The notes beneath the pieces were generated by a model that was not told where the DNA came from, made no database searches, and saw only the letters and a program-made list of their open reading frames with translations. A stretch of 64,000 bases of DNA from Ectobius pallidus (taxonomy: Eukaryota; Arthropoda; Insecta; Blattodea; Ectobiidae). Made by a program: the position numbers and the translations under genes. The stretch is from the NCBI GenBank assembly GCA_964059195.1, contig CAXKWD010000008.1, forward strand, positions 43,577,502 through 43,641,501, read 5' to 3'. Below, piece by piece: positions 22,291 to 32,295 of this stretch. Each line of letters opens with the position of its first letter. Positions within the stretch are counted from its first letter, which is position 1.

Positions 22291-22930
22291 TGTCAGTCAT
22301 GATCAGAGTTAAGAAGAAAAGGTGCCCTGCCATTACCCTGACAGAGCAAAGGGGGACGGGGTTGGCCAGTGCCGCCCCACCATTCCGCTGTGCCACCACA
22401 GAACAAGGGGAAATTAAATTCCTGGCCATGGTTCTCCCGAATGTTGCCACCCGAGATGTCCCTTCAGATACTTGGTCCTACGAAAATTTCACCCGAAAGC
22501 CCCCCCCCGGCGAAAACCACCCCACTCCGGGGCGCGGCTGCACGCACCAGGTCTTCACCCCTACTTTGAACTGAGTATACACCCGAAGGCCAAAGGACCC
22601 ACTCCTACTCAGGTGGAGGGCCGCATACCAAGCCGTTTCAGGGGTCTGACCCCGTAAACCTCAGTATGGTTGTGTCACCACCTCCATACCTAGCGGAGTT
22701 CACACCGGACCAAAACGGTAGCGGTGAGTAGTGAATAGCCTTCGCCGGAAAGTTCCGGGATCCCAATGCGAGAATCCAAGACCCGGAAATGTCCGTCACA
22801 GATGTTGTGACGTGACACGTGTCCTCGGTTCGATCAGGAGCCAAAGCTCCTGTTCTGCCAGAGGACATGGGTCTGGTTGAAGAGGTTGAAATTTTGCTGG
22901 TTCACAGGAGCTGACATGCTCCCGACACTC
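22291..22930 (-). other. GC-rich 5' UTR of the R1-like LINE
   Basis: No coding frame fits. The stretch is markedly richer in G and C than its surroundings and contains C8 at ~22500, GGTATGCGGCCCTCCACCTG near 22626 (- strand) and the inverted TGACGTGACACG near 22809. Its position immediately 5' of ORF1 suggests the untranslated leader and internal promoter. Confidence 0.5.
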
Positions 22931-23423
22931 CAGGGGCCTAAAGTTGTTGGAGAGTAGGTAGATAAAGAATACTTCGAGTTTATGCTACGGGAACTGCAAA
23001 AAAGATATTGGAAAACTACATTGACTCTACTGAAGCTAACTGAAAATGCCCGAAAACCAAAGTACGTTCGTAAATTTGGAATTGTTTCACGCCCCACTTT
23101 GGTTAGAAAGTTCCAGATAGAGGAAAAGGGGGGAGCTCTGAGTGTCTAAAACGAAAGGCGAACCTCCCGAATGTCGCCAACTCAGAGCTCTCAATACGAG
23201 GCCACATAGAGGAAACGGCCAACGCTAGAAAAAGAAACACTCCCGGGTTTGAACCAAGAGATCAAGAGTGAGATTTGCGAAGAGAGCGCGGTGGGGGTAG
23301 CGTGTATAGAGCTCTGCGCTTTTAAGATGGCCACCGAGAATGAGGTATTATCCACTTCCGGTTATCTCAGATGCCTGTGTTTACAATACAGTTCCGTGCT
23401 TGTGTCTTGTTTTGGAAGTAATT

Positions 23424-23643
23424 ATGCCGATTAACTGCTATGTTTTCGGCTGTACAGCCGTTGCAAACAAAAAATTTAGGACTTAATTTTCCAAAATAAA
23501 GGGCTGCTTTTCAAGAATGGATGGTAAAATTATGCCATGGAAAAACACCTTCCGAGTATTCTCGTGTTTGCAGCTGTCACTTCACAGAAGATGATTTTAA
23601 TGTTCCTTTGAGCAGTTTCGGCGAGTATTTCATGTTTTTTTAG
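23424..23643 (+). pseudogene. THAP-type zinc-finger remnant
   Basis: The THAP domain is a C2CH DNA-binding module found at the N-terminus of P-type transposases and many animal proteins. MPINCYVFGC gives the first Cys pair in the usual place near the start. After a frameshift around 23475 and an in-frame stop, the other frame shows AAFQEWMVKL (the conserved Trp) and YSRVCSCHFTEDDF (the Cys-x2-His pair). Translation ends at 23643. No transposase catalytic domain follows; a LINE fragment occupies the next segment. Confidence 0.75.
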
Positions 23644-23946
23644 AGTGATTAAGATATTTTTGAGAAAAATATATAATTATATATTTTGAGAAAAATATAT
23701 AACCCTATGAAATAATAAGTATACCTGACCAACTTAACCTCGTTTAGGCTCATAATCAAGTTTCATTTCTATGTTAAATTAGTATTTCATCTTTTCAGTG
23801 TAATTTTTATTGCCAATTTATTTGGCCATTTATTTTGACATTTAAGAATGTCAATGTCAATCTAAATTTCTCCCGTAACCGATAAAATGGAAATTCTGTA
23901 TTGTAATGGAGTAAAAAACCAACTACATACAAATTTTTAGGAAAAC

Positions 23947-24350
23947 ATGGATCCAGGCTTGATGATTTTTAGAGTAGAATGTTGGCCTAGGCCTAAGGAT
24001 AGCTTAAATGTATCTGAAAATGTCCAGATTTGTTGTATGCCTGTAATAGAAACTCTTGTAACAAGTAGATCAAAACCTGATAAAGAAAAATGTAATCATA
24101 ATAGGCCTATAGTTAATTATAACACTAATTTTGTAAATGTCATGTTTCTTAACATCCAAGGTTTTCTAGGTAAATCTAGGTAAATGTTATGTATTATGTC
24201 ATCAGACAATAATTTGGAGGTAATTGGGATGGCGGAACACTCGCTGAGCCCAGAAAATATAAATTTGTCAAATACTCAAAATTTTAAAGTAGCCTCTTAT
24301 TTTTGTCGTAGTCATAAAAAGCATGGTGGTTCAGCTAATTTTATTTAAAA
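23947..24350 (+). pseudogene. CR1/Jockey-like LINE endonuclease fragment
   Basis: VNVMFLNIQGFLGKSR is the start of an apurinic-type endonuclease (Asn of motif I). After a TAA at 24181, the same frame goes on with DNNLEVIGMAEHSLSPENI (catalytic Glu in the AEH box), then VASYFCRSHKKHGGSANFI, characteristic of CR1 and Jockey elements. The upstream ~60 codons (MDPGLMIFRVECW..) are not recognised. It is a 3'-truncated scrap lying inside the THAP/SAP element. Confidence 0.7.
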
Positions 24351-24553
24351 CAAATCAAAAGACAATAGCAACTGTACAACTAATCATTTTTATTGGTATT
24401 TTGCAGAAGAGGCAAAAATACTGTTTGATAATAAACATCTACACTATGAAGTAGCCCCTCTGAAAATGCTTTGTTAAATTTTATGTGTTGAATAATGATG
24501 CCCTTCTTAGTCCAAATAACAAAGTCACACCTGTAAATATCAGTCAGTAACAT

Positions 24554-25160
24554 CTATGCCTGTACTTGTGCATGTTTCTTATTAACTAACTTGAACTTGA
24601 TGAATTTTCTAATTGCTAGAGTCCGGCCAGCTTTCATACTGCTGCTTGCCCTACGCTTTTCGAACCAAGTGGTTATGCAGTCTTCGTCAAAAAGTTTAAA
24701 CCGTTGTTTCATGAATTTATTTATCTTGAAGAAATTTGTCGAAGGAAAGTCGTGGGTACTTTCTAATTCTATAACCTCAAATTCGAATAAGGCAAAGTTC
24801 CTATCCGGATTTTTCTCTCGCCTGAGCAACCTGCAACCAAAACAAATATCGTCATATATTAGACTGTGTGTTCAATAAGTTATGATACGAAAAAGTTCAT
24901 GCATATTTGTAAAAAAAAAAAAAATCATGAAAATAAATCGTGCAACAGTATACAAAAATATTTGCTATCGCAGGCATATTGCACCATATTAGAACAGTTA
25001 GCGAACGTTTCAGAAGACAGGTAGCTTTGATTTCTCACCTTGCAATCAACTCTTGCTTTGTTAACTATGAAATATTTGTTGCGCCATCTTCGGATAACAT
25101 CCTTTTTAACTCTTTCACTGTAAAATTGGCGAACCGTCCCGAACTCAAATTGAAAACAGA
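24554..25160 (-). pseudogene. Two-exon SAP-domain gene remnant
   Basis: Exon 1 (- strand, to 25039) carries ANFTVKELKRMLSEDGATNIS then, past a TAG at 25067-25065, LTKQELIAR: together the helix-turn-helix pattern of a SAP DNA-binding domain. GTGAGA at 25038 is the donor, TTGGTTGCAG (24840-24831) the acceptor, and the 208 nt intron joins the frames in phase 2. Exon 2 (24830-24554) is fully open: LLRREKNPDRNFALFEFEVIE ... FKLFDEDCITTWFEKRR, ending at TAG. The stop in exon 1 and the lack of a clear start codon make it a pseudogene in this copy. The C-terminal part matches no family I know. Confidence 0.65.
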
Positions 25161-25984
25161 CAAGAATGAGGAAACCGGAAGTTGAGAATACCTGAATGTG
25201 GAGAGCAGCGCGCTCAAGTGGCAGGAGGAAAAACTACAAAAGCCCAGAGCTCTATACATGCAGACCCTCTCCCGCTCACCGCGCACGAAGAAAGGGTCTG
25301 GTTTCTTTAGAGCCGGGCCACTTTGGCCTAGCCGGAGCGGTTTTACCCAGCCCGATCCATGAACGGTTCCACCCGTTTCATCGCCATGTTCCCCAGTCGG
25401 AACACAAGAAAATAGGGAGAGGGAGGCTACACAGAGAAAGTTGGCCAACACTTAGAGAAAGAATCACTCCCGGGTTTTAACCGAGAGATCAAGAGTGAGA
25501 TGTGCGAAGAGAGCATGGTGGGGGTAGCGTGTGAAACACGCAGACCCTCACCCACTTACCTCGCACGAAATTAGGGACTGGTTTCTTAGAGGCGGGCCAC
25601 TTTGGCCTAGCCGGAGCGGTTTTACCCAGCCCGACCTATGAACGGTTCCACCCGTTTCATCGCCGTTCTCCCCATTCAGAATACCTCCTGCTATTCTGGA
25701 GGGGGTATTCAGTCTGCACGCAGACCTTACTTCTTCCAACTCCACTCCTCTGAAGAGAGGTGGAGCTCGCTATCCACAAACTGTGAACCGTCCGATAGCC
25801 CAGGAGAAGGCTGCCTGGAAGGTAAGACCTTCCCGACAGGGACATAAGTCCCCACGGGATACAATGAAAATATAAACGGACGGAGGCGAAAGTGAAAACG
25901 TAGTTGGATCTGATGTTGACATATTCACGGAACAAGTCCTCATATTGTAACATGTGGCCATTGTATCATGCCGTGACGTCATTG

Positions 25985-26140
25985 GATTATTTAGTAACGA
26001 TATGAATTTTAGCCTCGCTCATGGGGAAAAATTATTCTGCCAATGAAAAGAAAGGAAGCTTAAAAATGATGATGCAATGAATTCTAGCCTCGCTACGGGA
26101 AAAAATATTTTGCCAATGAAAAGAAAGGAAGCTTAACCTT
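25985..26140 (+). repeat. Tandem duplication of ~80 bp
   Basis: AATTTTAGCCTCGCT.. and AATTCTAGCCTCGCT.. each run through GCCAATGAAAAGAAAGGAAG to CTTAA. Two copies with few differences. The function is unknown, and the stretch to 26320 holds nothing else I can name. Confidence 0.85.
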
Positions 26141-26319
26141 GATGATTCAGTAACATTTCCTTGAAATCGGCAGTAATTTGATATTCAATTCCGAACAGCA
26201 CATGTATAGGCTTTTCTCGAGGCGTATCTGAATCTCTTCCCGTTAAGGCTACGATATTTGCTTACATGTAGAAAGATTTGTGATCACAATTTCTCACATC
26301 GAATGCTGAGAATTGTAGC

Positions 26320-26562
26320 ATTTCATACGCTTTTTTAATATACAAAACGTATGCAACCTGTTTTTTTAATAATATTTCATGGTAACCTATGGGGCATAAG
26401 ATCGGTCGGACATGAAACAATGGTTTATTAGGGATAAGTTTGATATGCATGTAGTAGCATATTATATGCTTTTTTAATATACAAGAACAACCAGTATCAA
26501 GTACAATTTCATGGTATCGCATGGGGCATAAGATCGGAGGGAGGTGAAACATTGGTTTATTA
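26320..26562 (+). repeat. Imperfect ~140 bp duplication next to the minisatellite
   Basis: Both copies contain GCTTTTTTAATATACAA, TTTCATGGTA, ATGGGGCATAAGATCGG and TGAAACA.TGGTTTATTA. The second copy leads directly into the ACGATTGTTGAA minisatellite, so it may be flanking sequence amplified with it. Confidence 0.8.
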
Positions 26563-27140
26563 TTGTTGAAACGATTCATAGACGTATGTTGTAATGAATG
26601 TTGATCATTGTTGAAACGATTGATCTTCGTTTGTTGAAGCGAGAATGGGACGATTGTGGGAAAGATTGTTGGAAATATTGTTTTCCGATTGTTTTAACGA
26701 ATGTTGTAATATTGTATACGCTGATGTTGGAGATAGTTGAAACGTTTGTTGAAAGATTGTTAAAACGATTGCTGGACGAATGTGTAAACGACTGTTAAAT
26801 GATTGTTGAAACTATTGTTGGACGATTCAAGAAACGATTGTTGTACGATTGTTTGAATGATATGTACGCGACCGTTGAAACGATTTTTCACGCTTTTGAA
26901 ACGATTGTATAACGACAATTGAAACGATTGTGAAACGAATGTTAGAGGATTGTTAATGCGATTGATGGACTTTACGGAAACGTTTCGTGGACAATTGTTT
27001 CAAACGTTGTCGGACGATTGTTGAACCGATTGTTGAAGATTGTTGACGATTATTGAAATGATTGTCGGACGGTTGTTGAAACTATTTTTGGACGATTGAG
27101 AAACGATTTTTTGAAGACTGTTGAAACCTTCTTTAAAACG
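26563..27140 (+). repeat. Minisatellite array, first block
   Basis: Degenerate tandem repeats of 11-12 bp half-units, GATTGTTGAAAC and GATTGTTGGAC, making a ~23 bp unit. Many point changes and small indels. The block is cut at 27140 by an LTR element and continues at 35584. Translations of this array in any frame give low-complexity Asn/Arg/Thr/Gln/Phe strings and are not genes. Confidence 0.95.
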
Positions 27141-28024
27141 TGTAACGTGCTTCAAGGGCTAAACACCCAAGGCCGTACAAAATACAACTAATGTTGATAG
27201 GTGGTAGCATTCAGTGAATAGGAATCAGGGGTTTCCACATCAAATATAAATATAATAATTTCAACAAAGCCAGTTTATTACAAATTTCCATGTTCCAATA
27301 AAAGGGGTGGCTCTTCAAGTAGAGTGCTTATAAAATAGAATTGAAAAATACACATCCTGTGAAGCAGGCTTTATCAGAAGTCAGTTAGGTTTGGCAAGCA
27401 TCCCTTCGAAGAAATAAAAATAACGCAATAAATATAAAAGCAACCGAAAATATAGAAAACTGGTGGATTAAACAAAACGAAAGCTAAATCAAATAAACTA
27501 AAACGCACCAGCTAGAAAAACAACTAAAAGAACATACCTGCAGAAATAAACCGAATAGAAGTTCAAAGCAAGTTACATGATGGAGGAATCCGACCGCAAA
27601 GGCTTTCACCAACCCTCACAGGCAAGGCCTCCAGCTCCGCGGTATCCTGGAGCTTCCACAATGTAAGGCGGCGATGTCACCTGGTCACTTGCATGGAGAC
27701 AGGAGAGCACTTCCTCGCCCGGAGAGCGGTAGACTACTTGCTCCTACGAAGATCCAAAGTCAACTCACCAGCGTTCCGCGCTCGGAACCAGAAAAACTCC
27801 CCACCCGGGAAACGCCCCCTCAATTAGTTCCAGCTACTGCGTAAAGAGAGCGCTTAGCGGGCAAGGAGAAACAGAGAACAAAACCAAAGGCCAGAAGGGC
27901 TAAATAGAAAACACACCCGTAACATAATGTAAACAGTAACCTAAAGATAGAAGAAAATAACCTCACTTAAGTAAAACTAATATAAATATACTAGAAAAAC
28001 ACAGTGCCGGCAATAAGCGGCACA
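27141..28024 (-). repeat. 3' LTR of element A
   Basis: 884 bp, TGTAACGTGCTT to AATAAGCGGCACA. It lacks ~53 bp present in the other LTR (after ACACACCCG) and carries an extra GTGAATAG near 27214. Apart from indels I count roughly 15-20 substitutions against the 5' LTR, i.e. about 2%, indicating a moderately old insertion. Confidence 0.92.
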
Positions 28025-28032
28025 TCCTCTCC
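28025..28032 (-). promoter_or_regulatory. Polypurine tract of element A
   Basis: On the - strand GGAGAGGA lies directly before the 3' LTR start TGTGCCGC, the position where plus-strand synthesis would be primed. Confidence 0.5.
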
Positions 28033-30594
28033 GACCCAGGAGGGAAAAAAAACTGCAAAATTTTTTTTTCCAGCAAAAGTGTTTTTTTTTTAATTTGTCC
28101 ATTAGAGAATATATATATATCTGCCAAAACGAGCATCAATGTCTTCACCAAAATGAAAATTAATAGGGTCCACCACTCAATCCAGAATTGATATATATGA
28201 GTAACCAGAGTCTTAAATTTGCATAGCCACAACAACTGCACAGAAACACCATGTAGTCTATTACATCGTGTAGAGATAGCGTAGACATGTAGTAATAACC
28301 AGTAGTTTGTATTGTGATATTAATCCAGTAGTTGGTGACGGAGTAATCTTCTGTTGTAGTTGTCGATGAAAACTGGTGAGTAGAATTTGATTGGTAGAGT
28401 TGAGCAGCAGATGAGAAGACTTCAGCAGTAGTTTTTGATATATGGCTGGGCTATATCTGGTTTCAGAAGAAGCAGCGCTAGGCGTCCCCAGCGTGCCAAC
28501 TCAACAGCAGAGTAGAGGGTGGCCCAAAACAGAATGGCGACAAGCTCGGCAGGAACATACTAATTGGGCCATTGAGGAGGGCCACGCACCAATGCACAGA
28601 ACAATCTGAAAATACAAACTTATATGAAAACCAGGTACGTACACATGTTAAGAACTGACAAAATAGTCCCTGAAGGGGAAAAGTCATTCAAGCACAAAAT
28701 TCAAAGTTAATATTGGCTTTTGAAAATAGATCATTAATTATTATATGTTTTTTTCTTTGGAAGATGTCTCTAGAAAAGTCTATTATTACAGACTGAACAC
28801 CCCAAAATCTAAAATTTCTGTACACAACTATGTAGACATTTTAGAAAATCTCTTAGAAAATAAATCCCTGAAGGGGTAATAATAATTAATGTTACCCTCT
28901 GACAATGCAACCAGGCCAGTAAATGTAACTACTAGATTTTTTTTATAAATATCCACAAGCTTTCAAACAATGGAACCATTAAAAATTGTTTTATTTTTTA
29001 TTTTTTAAATTTCATTACGTAGAAAATGCTTTGAAATAAGCCCATATTAGAGTTTTTTTTGAAGAGACAATCAGTTAACAACTTCACCAATGGCCTTCTA
29101 GAAGTCGAGCACACACACTTTCAGTCTTTCTCGGGCCGTACGGGGGTCTGTAAAATAAAGAAACCAAAACCTCGGGGTTCAATACCCCGGCAACGGAAAC
29201 CATTGCCCACGCTCCGCTGAAAAGGAATTCCCGGTAACTCCTAAGCCGTCCGAGGACAAAGAAGGAAAAAGCAACCTCCTTCATGGAATTAGCAGACGTA
29301 CCTGGAAGCCGCGTACCGAAACCAGGCACGTCCTCCCATGAAGGAGTAAAAAAACACCCGTCAAAACAATGGTCAAAGGGCACCGCCAACGAACGCAAGA
29401 GAATATTGAAAGAACAATGAAAGACCAGTTTATATAAAAAAAAACTGGTAACCAACAAGTCCATTTGAAAATATAACATAAGTTAGATTTCAACACTGGC
29501 ATTAGTTTAATACTAATTAAATTCGTTGAAGTAAATTTCAAAACCAGTGAAACCTTACATTCAATTATTTTGAGCTGACTAGACTTAACCAGATTCTAAA
29601 ATCTTCTAGTTTTTTTTAGTCATTTTTTTCAGCATAAGTATTAATTAGCCGCAAAAAAAAAAAGGAACCAGAGTGGGTTCAAAAGCAGACTTTGAAAGCG
29701 GCAAGATTTTTTTTTTTTAATGCCAGGTCGGACAATGCTTTGCGTTAGATAGAGGTTTTGGATACCAGATATTAGTACACTATAATCAATAGAACACAAT
29801 AATAATAATAATAATAATAATAAAATATAATAATCCACTAAGTATATGCAAAAATAAAAATAAAGAAATATTGAAAATGAAAATCATAACATAGAAAAGA
29901 AAAAAGGAAATTAACCTGATATTAATTTTATAATTTGTATTTACAGAAAGAAAACGAAACAGCAGGTATGCAGAAACAAAAAAACAAACAAAAGAAACGG
30001 AGAGATGCAGCCAAACAAAACAAAACTAAGGGACAACAACAGCGCAGAGCCACACTACAAAGGGGAAACCGGCGCTAGCAAAAGAACATCGGAAGAAAAA
30101 ATATGTATAATAATGAGAATGGTGTAACCAGCTTTAGAAATAAATGTAGCTATAGATTATATATAGGCCTATATGTCCTAAAGGAAAACCAACGAAAGGC
30201 TATATATTTATATCCCTAATGAAAAATCCCATATCCAAGACAAAGCCAAAAATTTAAATGTAACGCGCTGACCACTCTCAACAACAAACACCAAACATGA
30301 ATACGCGAATGCAAAAATACTAAGAATATAATAATAGCAAAATCTATATATTTATTTATTTTATAAATGTACACCCTTAAAAAACGGGACACAAAAAAAC
30401 ATTTTAGTCAAGATTCGCTTATTCATGTTTTAGTAGAAACAGAGGGTCTAGATAGAAGGAAGAGAGAAAGATAAGAGAAAGAAGAAATAAAGGAGGGAAG
30501 AAAGAAGAAAAGAAACCCCTACCTTATGCAAAATATGTTATACCACTTGAAAAATGCCGAAAACCTTTTTTTTTTTTTATACATACACAAATAC
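28033..30594. other. Non-coding internal part of element A
   Basis: About 2.5 kb between protease and 3' LTR (in element orientation) with no RT, RNase H or integrase motif in any frame. It holds A/T runs, an (AAT)n microsatellite at ~29800-29823, and a GC-richer block at 29100-29400 without a recognised product. It may be non-coding replacement sequence of a dependent element, or pol decayed beyond recognition. Confidence 0.5.
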
Positions 30595-30714
30595 AGGGTT
30601 CCCACAAATGATCTTTCGGGTTTCGAAAATGTGTAACTTGTGTTTAAATAAACTTACAAACATGTAACTGGTACTAATGGAAAGAGGATCTCAAAAAGGT
30701 TTGATTATAGTACC

Positions 30715-31110
30715 TTACAGATGTTCAATGTGAGCTCCGTTGGTAACACGACACACATCAAGCCTGTAGTCCATTTCCGCCCAGGCACGTTGTAACATGC
30801 CATGGTCAACTGTTCCAATGGCTGCTGTGATGCGTTCTCTTAGATCAAGGATGGTCTGTGGAAGAGGTGGCTTGTACAGAAGACCTTTGACATAACCCCA
30901 CAAAAAGAAGTCAAGGGGTGTGAGGTCTGGCGAACGCGGAGGCCAAGGAAGAAGTTCTTCATCGTCATTACCAACACGGCCAATCCATCGGTTCGGTAGT
31001 CTGGTGTTGAGCTCCAATCTGACTTCATTATGAAAATGAGGGGGTGCGCCGTCCTGTTGAAATATCACGTTGGGCATTTCCTGTTCCAACTTTAGGAGAG
31101 TCGCGGACAT
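30715..31110 (-). pseudogene. mariner-like transposase, catalytic C-terminal half
   Basis: FQQDGAPPHFHNEVR holds the second catalytic Asp, PPRSPDLTPLDFFLWGYVK the third (Asp, so DDD-type). The stretch between the first and second Asp is shorter than normal: several dozen residues are deleted around 31110-31125. The gene cannot be active. The C-terminus (ALL..GAHIEHL) is intact to the stop at 30715. Confidence 0.85.
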
Positions 31111-31206
31111 GCTGCACGTAGGTATTGGGTTTTTCCTACCCCCAGACTCTAACGTTATGTTTGTTCACTTTACCTGAAAGATGGAAGGTGCACTCGTCAC
31201 TAAACA

Positions 31207-31674
31207 CTATGGATTCGAAAAACCCATCGGTTTCCATGAGAGTCTGCATGTTCTCGCAGAAAGTACGACGCGAGAAAGTTCTTCCTTTAAGAACTGCATC
31301 ATCTGCAATCGGTATGGAAGAAAATTCAAACGTTTACGCAGAACTTCCCATACGGTGGATTTAGGGATCTGCAGCTCCCTACTAGCTACAATGGTTGATT
31401 TTTGAGGACTACGTGTAAAAGATTCACGAATCCGGTCTACAGTTTCCTCACTTACTGCCGCGCGTCCTGAAGATTTCCTCATACAGATGCACCCTCTTGT
31501 CGTAAAATCAGAATACCACTTACGAATTGAAGGGCCACTGGGTGGATCTTCACCAAATCTTGTTCGAAAATGTCGTTGAACAACAGTTACAGATTTATTA
31601 ACATGATAATCGAGAACACAGAACGCTCGCCTATCCTCTATACCAGCCATTTTCTCGCTTTCGACAATGCGCAA
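31207..31674 (-). pseudogene. mariner-like transposase, N-terminal half
   Basis: DNA-binding half of the transposase, probably starting at MAGIEDRR. Paired helix-turn-helix segments are visible: FCVLDYHVNKSVTVVQRHF with SIRKWYSDF, then SRELQIPKSTVWEVLRKRL. The frame ends at 31207, but the first catalytic Asp (VFSDECTFHL) is still readable in another frame to ~31130, so an indel interrupts the gene there. Confidence 0.82.
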
Positions 31675-31862
31675 TGTTGAATGTCATTATACGTCATTGT
31701 TGACAACTGTGATACTATAATCAAATCTTTTTGAGATTCTCTTTCCATTAGTACCAGTTATATGTTTGTAAGTTTATTTGAACACAAGTTACACATTTTC
31801 GAAACCCGAAAGATCATTTGTGGGAACCCTAGAGCAAAACAAATTTAGCATTTAGAATATAG

Positions 31863-32222
31863 TTAAGTTCTAAGGTAGACAGAGGACAGAGTAGAAAAGA
31901 AAAAACTACAGAGAAAAACCCCAAAGAAAGAAAACCCTAAGAAAGAAGAAAAAATTCCCCGCCTAACTTGACTCGGGCAGCTTGGGAATGTCGGCTCCCA
32001 TATCTTCATGCCCTCACATGAAGACCCCTGAGTGCTAGAGTCAATATGAAAGCGATTGGCATAAGCAAAATCATAGTTAACCAGACAAAAGCTACTCCCA
32101 GAGTCTAATAAAGCCTGACAGTAATGAGAATTCAAAGAGATTTGGAGTAAGGGAAGCTTACTCCCTAGTTTTGCTACTATAGGAAAATTTGCTGTCCCTG
32201 AATTGTTATTAGCAGATTTCAT
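31863..32222 (-). pseudogene. Element A aspartic protease
   Basis: LLQISLNSHYCQALLDSGSSFCLV contains the DSGS active site with the hydrophobic strand before it, as in retropepsins. Only about 70 residues resemble the fold; the flap and ILGxD-type motif are not clear and the frame ends in Phe/Ser-rich low-complexity sequence. It follows gag across the hAT insertion on the - strand. Confidence 0.65.
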
Positions 32223-32295
32223 CGCTAGTCATGGGTTCCGATTCGGTCCCCCTTGCTGACTGGCAGATCCATTTCGGTTATTGAAGGGTCTACAT

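Larger units (their letters stand above)
16371..22930 (-). mobile_element. R1-like non-LTR retrotransposon, near full length but degraded and interrupted
   Basis: On the - strand the order is a GC-rich 5' UTR (22930-22291), ORF1 (22290 to ~21263), endonuclease (21247 to ~20650), RT in two parts (20345-19862, then 18240-17049) and the C-terminal region (17170 to ~16430). A 1.6 kb DNA element splits the RT at ~18236-19872. Multiple stops and frameshifts are present. The element may extend further 5' to ~25870, where GC-rich tandem units resembling LINE promoter repeats occur. R1-like assignment comes from the RT and C-terminal motifs. Confidence 0.75.
23316..25245. mobile_element. Small DNA transposon with THAP and SAP gene remnants and 8 bp target duplication
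   Basis: AGAGCTCT flanks the element at 23308-23315 and 25246-25253. The ends are inverse-related: GCGCTTTTAAG at the left and, read inward from the right, GGGCTTTTGTAG. Further inward both arms share GGTATT.TC.ACTTCCGGTT. Unit B of the surrounding repeat shows the uninterrupted site. A THAP-domain remnant starts ~108 bp from the left end (+), and a SAP-domain gene remnant starts ~100 bp from the right end (-). An 8 bp duplication plus THAP recalls the P-element superfamily, but AGAGCTCT is itself palindromic, so the duplication length could be misread. Confidence 0.7.
23217..25870. repeat. GC-rich tandem units (~280-290 bp), first one split by a DNA element
   Basis: Unit A is 23217-23307 plus 25254-25400. 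Unit B is 25401-25684. Shared blocks are CACTCCCGGGTTT, GAGATCAAGAGTGAGAT, GGTGGGGGTAGCGTGT, GCAGACCCTC, GGGCCACTTTGGCCTAGCC and GGAGCGGTTTTACCCAGCCC. Unit B is uninterrupted and serves as an empty site for the insertion in unit A. Further GC-rich sequence runs to ~25870. I infer these are promoter-type repeats at the 5' end of the - strand LINE, but that link is not proven. Confidence 0.7.
30595..31830 (-). mobile_element. mariner-like (IS630-Tc1-mariner) transposon, 1236 bp
   Basis: 117 bp terminal inverted repeats (30595-30711 and 31714-31830) start AGGGTTCCCACAAATGATC and are ~95% alike. TA is present just outside or within the junction on both sides (ATAC|AGGG and CCCTAG), in keeping with a TA target. 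The - strand codes for a transposase in two broken frames. It is nested inside LTR element A. Confidence 0.9.

Noticed and set aside
25196..25847. Frames in the GC-rich tandem units
   Set aside because: They change between the two near-identical units, so they are not conserved coding sequence.
26563..27140. Regularly spaced repeats that might suggest a CRISPR array
   Set aside because: Units are contiguous, degenerate and without unique spacers; the context is an animal genome with spliced genes. It is a minisatellite.
29084..29541. - strand frames of 86-131 codons in the interior of element A
   Set aside because: No pol motif; overlapping frames on the same strand with Phe/Leu-rich composition, as expected by chance.
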